64,000 nucleotides of DNA from contig NZ_JAPWDU010000006.1 of NCBI RefSeq assembly GCF_027257155.1, forward strand, positions 483,431 through 547,430. Direction: 5' to 3'. The position numbers and the translations under genes are program-made. Positions 20,426 through 27,448 of the stretch are shown here, in pieces. This DNA is from Cerasicoccus sp. TK19100. GTDB lineage: Bacteria; Verrucomicrobiota; Verrucomicrobiia; Opitutales; Cerasicoccaceae. The notes under the pieces were generated by a model. That model had not been told where the DNA came from, did not search any database, and was given only the letters and a program-made list of their open reading frames with translations. Numbering within the stretch: the stretch's first letter is position 1; every line of letters starts with the position of its first letter.

Positions 20426-21679
20426 ATGTCGCGCCGTCGCTGCTGCCTTGCGTTTGTCCTCGCCCTGCTGATCGTTTCGCTGGGCATGTTTTCTGGCTGC
20501 GCAGACTCCATCCTCATGGGAGGCAAGACCAAGGATGAAAAAGTCGAGGGCATGCGGGTGACTTATCATCAGCTGCGGCTGCGGGTCCGCTCGCTCGTGA
20601 ACCCAATGACGGGGATGGTGGTCGATACGGCGGACCAGATTATTGCCGAGTCGGACGATCCTGAGGTTCGCCGCGCGGCGCTGGAGTGGAAGATTGCCAC
20701 CGTGCCGGCTCTGCGCGAATCGCTGTTTGAGACATATCCTCAGATTGCGCTGCTGGATACCTGGGCGCTGAGCTACCAGATGATGGACTACTTCGAGACC
20801 GGGCCCGGCGCGCGCGATTTTAAGTCCTACGCGCCAATGGGCTACGATGTCGCGCTGAGAATTAATGAGCGGATGGCCAAGTTTTTCGCTGATGTGGACG
20901 ATACCAATTCGCCGGACGGAACGGAGCTCGAACGCGCGCACGATTTGATCGAAGAATGGGCGCACAATCACCCGGTCAACGGCAGCTTCGACTCCCGCGA
21001 GAACATCACCAATAAGTCCACCGAAATGACGCTGGAGCTTGGCATGTCGATGAGTGACGCGGTCGACGCGATGGTCACGACCGTGGGAGACCTTAGCCAC
21101 AAGCTGGATGTCTACAGCGACCAGATTCCGAACCAAATGCGCTGGGAGGCCGAGCTATTCGTCGAACAGTCTGGCCAGCACTACCATGTCCAAGAAACCT
21201 TTGACCGCATGCCGGGGCTCATGGACGCCAGCACCGAAACGTTGGAGCAGGTGAGCGTGACGATGGATGAGATGCCCGGCCTGATTTCCCGGGAGCGCGA
21301 GGTGGCGCTGCGTGAGTTTCGCGAGACAAGCGAGCTGGCCCTTGGTCGCCTGAGCAGCGAGCGCAAAGCCGTCATGGCTCAATTTACCAACGAGCGCATT
21401 GCGGTGATGAACGGCTTGGACAAGGCCCGCATCGCGATCACCAACGACTGGATTGCGCAAGTGGACAAGTTTGAGGAGGTCATCAGCACGGAACGGAAGC
21501 ATTTCATCGCGGACGTAGAGCAAGTGCGCGTCCGCCTGATTCAGGATGCTTTCCGCCGCATTTTAATGATACTGGCGATTATCGCAACTTACCTGACCTT
21601 CATGACAGTGGGCGTTCTGTGGTTTCTGGACCGCAGGGTTTGGAGCCATCGGCGAGCTGCGCTTCAGAATCCCGGTTAA
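20426..21679 (+). CDS. Predicted lipoprotein with coiled-coil body and C-terminal membrane helix
   Basis: No family recognised. From ATG 20426 the 417-residue product has a lipoprotein signal with lipobox SLGMFSGC. The body is alpha-helical and highly charged, with long coiled-coil-like stretches (REREVALREFRETSELALG, SERKAVMAQFTNERIAVM) near 260-370. It ends in one transmembrane helix (ILMILAIIATYLTFMTVGVL) and a short basic tail. An N-terminal lipid and a C-terminal helix on one protein suggest it spans between two membranes or loops along one; this is inference. It follows the DUF4112 gene by about 100 bp. Confidence 0.75.
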   Translation: MSRRRCCLAFVLALLIVSLGMFSGCADSILMGGKTKDEKVEGMRVTYHQLRLRVRSLVNPMTGMVVDTADQIIAESDDPEVRRAALEWKIATVPALRESLFETYPQIALLDTWALSYQMMDYFETGPGARDFKSYAPMGYDVALRINERMAKFFADVDDTNSPDGTELERAHDLIEEWAHNHPVNGSFDSRENITNKSTEMTLELGMSMSDAVDAMVTTVGDLSHKLDVYSDQIPNQMRWEAELFVEQSGQHYHVQETFDRMPGLMDASTETLEQVSVTMDEMPGLISREREVALREFRETSELALGRLSSERKAVMAQFTNERIAVMNGLDKARIAITNDWIAQVDKFEEVISTERKHFIADVEQVRVRLIQDAFRRILMILAIIATYLTFMTVGVLWFLDRRVWSHRRAALQNPG

Positions 21680-21733
21680 GTCTGCGGGACCAGTCACGAG
21701 GCGAAGTCTCGATTTCTAAAAACGAACTTTGGC

Positions 21734-23107
21734 TCAAATCATCCGTGTCGGGTCGAGTGCCTGATCGATTTGGGCTTCTTCCATGAGCTGCTCGTCGAGG
21801 AGGATATCCTTGAGCGTTTTGCCTTCCTTGAAGGCGCGCTTGGCGACATGGGCGGCCTTGTCGTAGCCGATGAAGGGGTTCAGTGCGGTGACGAGCATCA
21901 AGCTGCGCTCGACCAGCTCCTGGCAGACTTTGGTGTTTGGCGTGATGTCGTCCACGCATTTGTCAGCAAAGGTGCGGGCGCCGTTGCTGAGGCAGGTCAC
22001 GCTCTCATGTAGGCAATGGGCGATGAGCGGGATCGTGACGTTGAGCTCGAAGTGGCCGTCGCGCCCGGCCATGGCGACAGTGTTGCTATGGCCCATCACA
22101 TACATGCAGACCTGCACGAGCATCTCGCTCATGACGGGGTTGACCTTGCCTGGCATGATGCTGGAGCCCGGCTGCGTCGGCGGCAGGCTAATTTCGCCCA
22201 GGCCGCTGCGGGGGCCGCTGCCGAGCAGGCGAATATCGTTGGCAACCTTGGTCAGGCTGGCCGCGATCGTGGTTAAAATCCCGGCGACTTCCACGCAGTC
22301 GTCGCGCGCGGCCTGCGCCTCAAAGTGGTTCTCGGCCTCGCGGAAGCCGATGCCGGTTTCCTCCGCCAAGATCGCGCAGACCTTGCCCGAAAATTCAGGG
22401 TGGCAATTGAGGCCCGTGCCGACGGTGGTGCCGCCAATGGCGAGCTCTTCCAGGCGGTCGATGCACTCTTCGGCGCGGACGACGGCCTTGGCCAGCTGGT
22501 GGGCATAGCCGGAAAACTCCTGCCCGAGCGAGACAGGGGTGGCGTCCATCAGGTGCGTGCGGCCGATTTTGATGACGTCGGCAAATTCCTTGGCCTTTTC
22601 GTCCAGCGCGTGGTGTAGGTGCTTAAGTGCGGGCACGAGGTTTTCCTTGATCGAAACCGCGAGCGAAACATGGAGCACCGTCGGCACAATGTCGTTGGAG
22701 GATTGGCCGAGGTTGACGTCGTCATTCGGATGGACCGGGTCCTTTCCGCCAATGGGTTTGCCCGCCAGTTGCGCTGCGCGGTTGGCGACGACTTCGTTGA
22801 GATTCATGTTGGACGAGGTGCCGCTACCGGTCTGAAAAACGTCCACCGGGAAGTGCTCGCTGAGCTTGCCCTCGGCTACCTCGGCGCAGACTTGGCGGAT
22901 GTAGTCGGCCTTCTCCTTGGAGAGGCGGTCGAGCTGTTCATTGGCCGTCGCGCAGGCGGCTTTGACGATGCCCAACCCGCGGATAAAGCCCTCGGGCATC
23001 GACCGTCCACTGATGGGAAAGTTCAGCACCGCGCGCTGCGTCGAGGCGCCGTAAAGTGCGTCTTCGGGCACCTCCATGGCGCCCATTGAGTCTTTTTCGA
23101 TGCGCAT
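21734..23107 (-). CDS. fumC: Fumarate hydratase, class II
   Basis: TCA-cycle enzyme interconverting fumarate and malate, iron-independent, homotetrameric. The 457-residue length is right. It has QTGSGTSSNMNLNEV (substrate site A region), GRTHLMDATPVSLGQEFSGY with the catalytic-site THLMDA pattern, and the superfamily signature GSSIMPGKVNPV. The N-terminus MRIEKDSMGAMEVPEDALYG is typical, so ATG 23107 is preferred to the frame opening at 23314, which reads through an intergenic repeat. Monocistronic. Confidence 0.96.
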   Translation of the reverse strand: MRIEKDSMGAMEVPEDALYGASTQRAVLNFPISGRSMPEGFIRGLGIVKAACATANEQLDRLSKEKADYIRQVCAEVAEGKLSEHFPVDVFQTGSGTSSNMNLNEVVANRAAQLAGKPIGGKDPVHPNDDVNLGQSSNDIVPTVLHVSLAVSIKENLVPALKHLHHALDEKAKEFADVIKIGRTHLMDATPVSLGQEFSGYAHQLAKAVVRAEECIDRLEELAIGGTTVGTGLNCHPEFSGKVCAILAEETGIGFREAENHFEAQAARDDCVEVAGILTTIAASLTKVANDIRLLGSGPRSGLGEISLPPTQPGSSIMPGKVNPVMSEMLVQVCMYVMGHSNTVAMAGRDGHFELNVTIPLIAHCLHESVTCLSNGARTFADKCVDDITPNTKVCQELVERSLMLVTALNPFIGYDKAAHVAKRAFKEGKTLKDILLDEQLMEEAQIDQALDPTRMI

Positions 23108-23176
23108 AATATACAATGTGGTCTTTTCTGCCGTAATTCGCAAGCGCGGCGATGGAAACAGTTTTGGGACAACGCT

Positions 23177-23360
23177 ATTTTTAACCACGAAGGACACGAA
23201 GCGCACAAAGCGTTGTGGCAACTCGTTTAAACTCACGCCAAGACCCAAAGACCCCAAGATAATTTCGTATGCTAAGAAACTTGGGGTCTTTGGGTCTTGG
23301 CGTGAAATTAACAACAGCTCGTTGGCCTCCGTGCGCTTCGCGTCCTTCGTGGTTAAAAAT
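23177..23360. repeat. Nested inverted-repeat element between fumC and nadA
   Basis: Two inverted repeats, one inside the other. The outer arms are 23177-23206 and 23331-23360 (29 of 30 matching), containing TTAACCACGAAGGACACGAA. The inner arms are 23233-23258 and 23280-23305 (26 of 26), containing CCAAGACCCAAAGACCCC. The whole could fold into one long cruciform. The outer motif is a widespread junk-like repeat in many bacterial genomes; it recurs in degraded form near 25868 and 25190. No gene is present in 23108-23454. Confidence 0.85.
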
Positions 23361-23454
23361 CACGCTTCTCAGGTTATTTGCCCCTCTGTTAAAAATCTCC
23401 CTGGCTAACCCCGCGTTTGACAAAACGGCGCGAATCCCAACGCTGTGCCGGATC

Positions 23455-24435
23455 ATGGCAGTCCTTGATTACGAACCATTGGTCTTTAAACCGCGTCCCA
23501 CGGGGGATGCGCCGCTGTCGGCTATTCAGGAGGAAATCCTGAAGCTGAAGCAGGAGCGCAACGCCGTCATCCTCGCGCACAATTACCAGATCGACGCTAT
23601 CCAGCAGGTGGCCGATTACGTGGGCGATTCGCTGGGGCTGTCCTACAAGGCCGAGGAGGCTGATGCCGATGTGATCGTCTTTTGCGGCGTGCACTTCATG
23701 GCCGAAACCGCGAAAATCGTCAACCCCGGCAAAACCGTGCTCCTGCCGGAGATGGACGCAGGTTGCTCGCTCTCGGACAGCTGTCCGCCGGAAAAGCTCA
23801 AGGCCTACCAGGACGCCAATCCCGGCCTCTACACCGTGGCCTACATCAACTGCTCGGCCGGCGTGAAGGCGCTGAGCGACGTCATTTGCACCAGCGGCAA
23901 CGCCATGAAAATCGCCGACCGCATCCCGGCCGACCGCGAGATCCTGTTCGTGCCCGACCAAAACCTCGGCCAGTGGGTCAGCAAGCAGCTTGACCGCCCG
24001 ATGCGTCTGTGGCCCGGGAGCTGTTACGCGCACGTTCTGTTCACCACCCGCGCCATTGAGAAGGTGAAGCTCAAGTTCCCCGGCGCGCCCGTCGTCGCGC
24101 ACCCCGAGTGCGTGGAGGCCGTCCGCGACCTGGCCGACGAAGTTTGCTCGACCGAAAAGATGGTCGGCTTTTGCAAGAGCCACCCGTCGGACACGATCAT
24201 CGTCGTCACCGAGACAGGCATGATCCACCGCCTCCAGCGCGAGATTCCGGAGAAGACCTTCGTCGCCGGCCCCACGGACACGTGTGCGTGCAACGACTGC
24301 CGCTACATGAAGATGAACACCGTGGAAAAACTCCGCGACTGCCTGCGCGACATGTCCCCCGAAATCAAGATGGACGAGCAAGTCCGCCAAGCCGCCTATG
24401 CTCCGATTAAGCGCATGCTGGAGTGGTCGAAGTAG
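23455..24435 (+). CDS. nadA: Quinolinate synthase A
   Basis: Iron-sulfur enzyme that condenses iminoaspartate with dihydroxyacetone phosphate to quinolinate, for NAD synthesis. The 326 residues fit. Motifs: AVILAHNYQ near the start, GDSLGLSY, VFCGVHFMAETAKI, PEMDAGCSLSDSC, YINCSAGVKALSDVICTSGN, WPGSCYAH and TDTCACNDCRYM; the family's cluster cysteines fall in the NCSAG, SCPP-adjacent and CACNDC segments. ATG 23455 starts MAVLDYEPL; the longer frame to 23269 is intergenic repeat. nadB and nadC are not in the window. Confidence 0.96.
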   Translation: MAVLDYEPLVFKPRPTGDAPLSAIQEEILKLKQERNAVILAHNYQIDAIQQVADYVGDSLGLSYKAEEADADVIVFCGVHFMAETAKIVNPGKTVLLPEMDAGCSLSDSCPPEKLKAYQDANPGLYTVAYINCSAGVKALSDVICTSGNAMKIADRIPADREILFVPDQNLGQWVSKQLDRPMRLWPGSCYAHVLFTTRAIEKVKLKFPGAPVVAHPECVEAVRDLADEVCSTEKMVGFCKSHPSDTIIVVTETGMIHRLQREIPEKTFVAGPTDTCACNDCRYMKMNTVEKLRDCLRDMSPEIKMDEQVRQAAYAPIKRMLEWSK

Positions 24436-24444
24436 GGGGTGGGG

Positions 24445-24750
24445 ATGTCGCGATCAGTAGCTGTATTGGTCGTTGTGATCATCTTGCTGGGAATGATTCC
24501 AGAGGCACTCGTAATGAGTGGTAGGGGTGACCTTCAGTTGTTGGCAATAGTCTGTAATTTAGCCACATCCTTATTGATCATCGGATTTTGCGGATATGCA
24601 TTTTTGCATGCAAAACGTTACACACCAGTTGAGGATAAGCGAAAGAAATGGCTTTTGGCCATTGTTTTCATGAATGTCTTTGGCGCTCTTCTTTATTTTC
24701 TTACGGAATATCAGAAATACAGAATTTCGAGAAATTTTTCAGTTTCCTGA
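24445..24750 (+). CDS. Small membrane protein
   Basis: A 101-residue protein with three hydrophobic segments (VAVLVVVIILLGMIPEALV, LLAIVCNLATSLLIIGFCGY, WLLAIVFMNVFGALLYFLTEY) separated by basic loops. The last helix with FGALLYFLTEYQ resembles the phospholipase-D-nuclease N-terminal type helix (PLDc_N), a weak resemblance only. ATG 24445 is preceded by a G-rich stretch and lies 9 bp after nadA. It is more AT-rich than its neighbours. Function unknown. Confidence 0.65.
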   Translation: MSRSVAVLVVVIILLGMIPEALVMSGRGDLQLLAIVCNLATSLLIIGFCGYAFLHAKRYTPVEDKRKKWLLAIVFMNVFGALLYFLTEYQKYRISRNFSVS

Positions 24751-24770
24751 ACCAGAGTTTATCAGCGTCA

Positions 24771-24855
24771 TGATGTAGGGCTCGCGCTCGCGCGATGCCG
24801 CCATTGCCTCACGCCCAGCAGGATGCGGCATCGCGCAAGCGCGAGCCCTACATCA
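24771..24855. repeat. 85-bp inverted-repeat element, copy 1
   Basis: Arms 24771-24801 and 24825-24855 are reverse complements but for one base (GATGTAGGGCTCGCGC... with GCGCGAGCCCTACATC). The central 23 bp is the reverse complement, with small changes, of the centre of the copy at 53783-53861, so the two sit in opposite orientation. A third copy lies at 26981-27068. MITE- or REP-like; no transposase is encoded. Confidence 0.9.
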
Positions 24856-24877
24856 ATACGTGGTGGACTAAATTGCC

Positions 24878-24960
24878 TCACCGCCTATACTTATCTGCGT
24901 AGTAGGAGCCGGGCTTGGCATGGCTTTTTCGTAGGCGCGCCAGACGACGAGGCCGTTATT
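24878..24960 (-). pseudogene. Remnant of a second copy of the 25237 gene (C-terminal end)
   Basis: These about 83 bp match 25239-25321, the last 27 codons of the neighbouring hypothetical gene, at roughly four bases in five. Translated with one base restored they give YEKAM.KPGSYYADKYRR and a stop, against YEKATAKPGSYYADKYQR. The rest of the copy is missing. It abuts the end of the 73-codon membrane gene. This points to an old tandem duplication, one copy of which has been lost. Confidence 0.7.
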
Positions 24961-25177
24961 TTAACCAACCTCTTCTCTCTAAATAGAGTAACACATTGCC
25001 CAGAATTACTGGCAAACCGGTTGTATAAGTAATGGTCCATAGCGTGATCTTAATGGCTTCGCTCCAATCATCGGGTATGGTGAGTAATAGGATAACGCTG
25101 AGAAAGAGAAGGACATGGATGATTTTCCAAGCAACTTTGGCTACTCTTTCTAGTTTACTGATATCCACTCTAGTCAT
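24956..25177 (-). CDS. Small two-helix membrane protein
   Basis: A 73-residue protein: basic N-terminus, helix IIHVLLFLSVILLLTIPDDW, then a second helix ending LPVILGNVLLYLERRGWLK. An AAGGAGG lies 5 nt before the ATG, one of the best ribosome-binding sites in the window, although this sequence is itself part of a TTAACCATAGAGGACACGGAGG-type repeat, so the match may be fortuitous. No family recognised. Confidence 0.6.
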   Translation of the reverse strand: MTRVDISKLERVAKVAWKIIHVLLFLSVILLLTIPDDWSEAIKITLWTITYTTGLPVILGNVLLYLERRGWLK

Positions 25178-25236
25178 GCCTCCTTACCTCCGTGTCCTCT
25201 ATGGTTAAATAACATACCATGCCTCAACGCATAGCC

Positions 25237-25851
25237 TCAACGCTGATACTTATCCGCGTAGTAGGAACCCGGTTTCGCGGTGGCTTTTTCGTAGGCGCGG
25301 CTGACGACAGGGCCGTCGTCTTCGAGGATGACTTGCCAGTGCTGCGGCAGGAGAAAGAAGTCGACGAAGTCCGGGTAGCGGCAGGCGATTTCCCAGAGGC
25401 TGCGCAGCTCAAGATTTTCCGCTTCGTTAGGGCTGAGTTCGCTGTCCTGCGCGCCGAGGAACCACCCCGAGGCGTGCTCCTTGGGGGCGTCTAGGCGGTC
25501 GATAAACAGCTTGTTGCGCACCTCGAAATCGCGAATGCAGATGATCGATGAGCCCAAGTGGCACTCCAGCATCTCGACGCCAAAGCTGTCGCACACGTAG
25601 CGTTGACGAAGGATCAGGTTGAGCGCGTCAGAGCAGTCTGGCTGGAATTCGATGGGCGACTTGCCAGGGGCGGGCGCGAGGATTTGCAGCTCACCGTCGA
25701 AGTCTTCGATCTTAAACTGCATCCAGCCAAACTGTAGGTATTGCTCGGCCTCAAACTTGGCCCCCGCCTCGAACTGCGTGTCGATAAAACGAGCGAGCGA
25801 CATGGCAATCTGGCTAATCGCCGTAGGGGCGGAAAAAGTGGGTTTTTTCAT
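25237..25851 (-). CDS. Hypothetical protein
   Basis: A 204-residue soluble protein from ATG 25851. No signal peptide or membrane segment. It starts MKKPTFSAPTAISQIAMSLA and has an acidic, aromatic-rich character (QYLQFGWMQFKIEDFDGEL, ILEDDGPVVSRAYEKA). I do not recognise the family; the size and composition resemble immunity-type or DUF proteins, a guess only. A decayed duplicate of its 3' end lies at 24878-24960. The longer start at 25881 reads through the adjacent repeat and is rejected. Confidence 0.7.
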   Translation of the reverse strand: MKKPTFSAPTAISQIAMSLARFIDTQFEAGAKFEAEQYLQFGWMQFKIEDFDGELQILAPAPGKSPIEFQPDCSDALNLILRQRYVCDSFGVEMLECHLGSSIICIRDFEVRNKLFIDRLDAPKEHASGWFLGAQDSELSPNEAENLELRSLWEIACRYPDFVDFFLLPQHWQVILEDDGPVVSRAYEKATAKPGSYYADKYQR

Positions 25852-25861
25852 TTGGGTTCCA

Positions 25862-26038
25862 TTTTTCACCATGAAGGACACGAAGCGAACGATGGCCAGA
25901 GTGCCGTTAATTTCTCCCGCAGTGACGCAGAGGCGCAGGGATCTTTTAGGAATAACTGCCTCAGCGCCTCTGCGTCACTGTGGGAAAGAATTCCGATGCC
26001 TTCTAGCTCTGTGCTTTTCGTGTCCTTTGTAGTTAAAC
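25862..26038. repeat. Second nested inverted-repeat element
   Basis: Inner arms 25920-25936 and 25964-25980 (17 of 17, core CAGTGACGCAGAGGCGC) lie inside weaker outer arms 25866-25886 and 26010-26036, which carry the GAAGGACACGAA motif and its complement. The architecture matches 23177-23360 with a different inner sequence. Confidence 0.75.
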
Positions 26039-26062
26039 TGAGTTTTAATGGCTATCCTACCA

Positions 26063-26542
26063 CTACTTGGCCTTCTTCTTGGCCAGCTTGCAGATGTGTT
26101 CGAACTCGGCCTTGGTGACGGGGTTAATGGACAAGCGGTTGCCGCGTTGGACGACGCGCATTTCCGCGAGCTTGTCTTCGGACTTGAGCTCATCGAGGGT
26201 CACGGTGCGCGGGAAGGTGTCGACGTATTTGACGGGCACGCGGACCCAGCGCGGGTTTTCGGGCGAGGCTTTTTCGTCGTAGTAGTTGCTCTTTTTGTCC
26301 CAGGCGAGGGGGTCTGGCTCGGGCTCTCCCGCTACCTCGGCCAAGCCCACCACACCGGGAGGCGTGGTGTTGGAGTGGTAGAAAAGGATCTGGTCGCCGA
26401 CCTGCCACTCGTCGCGCATGAAGTTACGCGCCTGGTAGTTGCGAATGCCGTCCCAGGGCTCGGTGCCGTTGGGGCAGTTCTTGAGGTCCTCGATGGAGAA
26501 GACGTCGGGCTCGGATTTGATTAGCCAGTATTTGCGGGGCAT
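26063..26542 (-). CDS. EVE domain protein
   Basis: A 159-residue protein of the EVE (THYN1-like) family, related to PUA/YTH folds that read modified nucleotides. YWLIKSEPDVFSIEDL at the start, WDGIRNYQARNFMRDE, GDQILFYHSNTTPPGVVGLAEV and WVRVPVKYVDTF are the defining stretches. In bacteria such proteins are suspected to bind modified DNA or RNA bases; no partner gene is nearby. Start at 26542 is unambiguous. Confidence 0.93.
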   Translation of the reverse strand: MPRKYWLIKSEPDVFSIEDLKNCPNGTEPWDGIRNYQARNFMRDEWQVGDQILFYHSNTTPPGVVGLAEVAGEPEPDPLAWDKKSNYYDEKASPENPRWVRVPVKYVDTFPRTVTLDELKSEDKLAEMRVVQRGNRLSINPVTKAEFEHICKLAKKKAK

Positions 26543-26631
26543 GATGGTGAGAAGATTAAAGGAAAAAGATTAAAAATTAAAGTGTGGCGAGGTGTGGATA
26601 CGATTGAAGCAACTGAGAAAGGTTAAAGTGG

Positions 26632-26850
26632 CTAAGGTTGCTTGTCCGGATTTTGCCCCTGCGCGGCGGTGACTTGTTGCTCGGCGGCGTGGAGGTATTC
26701 CTCGACGACACGCTCGAGGTTCTCGGCGATCAGCTTGGGGAATTGAGCGTCGCCCGCGCAAAGGCGGGTGAGGGCGGGGAACTGCTCGGCGGTGATGGTG
26801 ACTTGCAGCGTGCCCTGGTAGCCCCGGTTGGCGTTGGATTGTAGTTCCAT
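26632..26850 (-). CDS. Small hypothetical protein
   Basis: A 72-residue acidic, mostly helical protein (GTLQVTITAEQFPALTRL, NLERVVEEYLHAAEQQ). Codon use matches the genome's GC-rich genes. No clear ribosome-binding site, family or motif. It lies 89 bp upstream of the EVE gene on the same strand. Confidence 0.5.
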   Translation of the reverse strand: MELQSNANRGYQGTLQVTITAEQFPALTRLCAGDAQFPKLIAENLERVVEEYLHAAEQQVTAAQGQNPDKQP

Positions 26851-26920
26851 GTCCGATAGTTAAAGGCAGACAGTCGGGCTTTGCCAATGGCGGAATGGGA
26901 ATTTCTTTTCTTAGTCGAAT

Positions 26921-27121
26921 GGTAGCGCAGGCGCGTCTCGCGCCGCACCCCGTGCTGAAGGTAAAATACAGTTGATGCGATGTAGGGCTCGCGCTTGCGC
27001 GATGTCGCAATAGGTCGTCGGCGATCATGCTTGAGCGGATGCGGCGTCGCGCAAGCGCGAGCCCTACATTAGAACCGACGCTACTCCAATGGGGTGCGGC
27101 GCGAGACGCGCCTGCGCTACC
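26921..27121. repeat. Nested repeat: outer 31-bp inverted repeat around element copy 2
   Basis: Outer arms 26921-26951 and 27091-27121 are perfect 31-bp reverse complements (GGTAGCGCAGGCGCGTCT...). Between them, 26981-27068 is a copy of the inverted-repeat element also at 24771 and 53783, with arms of about 28 bp but a different centre. This looks like one mobile repeat inserted inside another. Part of a 598-bp gap (26851-27448) with no gene. Confidence 0.9.
26981..27068. repeat. Inverted-repeat element, copy 2 (inside the outer repeat)
   Basis: Arms TGTAGGGCTCGCGCTTGCGC (26981-27000) and its complement ending 27068 match the elements at 24771-24855 and 53783-53861. The centre (27009-27040) is unlike those two. 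Confidence 0.85.
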
Positions 27122-27184
27122 TGTTTGGGCTGGATTTGTCGGCCCCTAATGGGACCGACCTACGCCGACCCTGTACAAAAAATC

Positions 27185-27448
27185 GGCCGCCCACCTCGAA
27201 TGAGATGGGCGGCGCTAGTTTCTACCCCAAAACGTCCCTTGCGGGACCTAACAAATGAATATCACTACTCTCATTGAAATGACACTCTTAGTTTAAAAAA
27301 GTTCCTCGTAAAAAATAGTTTATGCCAAATTGAAGGTTAATGGCTGATTGTTAGCATCTTAGAATCACGGTGGGTGACAAAGTTCCGTTTTTTTTCGATT
27401 ATTTGGCCTTTGCATGTGCGAAAATTTCGGTTTGTCTCGCGAGTTCTT
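27185..27448 (+). other. Upstream region of proS with a hairpin
   Basis: A 12-bp imperfect stem, GCCGCCCACCTC at about 27187-27198 with GAGATGGGCGGC, one mismatch, is followed by AT-rich DNA up to proS. It may be a leader structure or an old repeat. It does not show T-box conserved sequence. No gene is supported here; an in-frame GTG at 27374 upstream of proS is considered less likely than ATG 27449. Confidence 0.35.

Noticed and set aside
26570..27028. 152-codon minus-strand frame
   Set aside because: It spans inverted repeats and is out of frame with the better 26632-26850 gene.
27185..27448. T-box leader of proS
   Set aside because: The hairpin is present but no T-box consensus or antiterminator was found.
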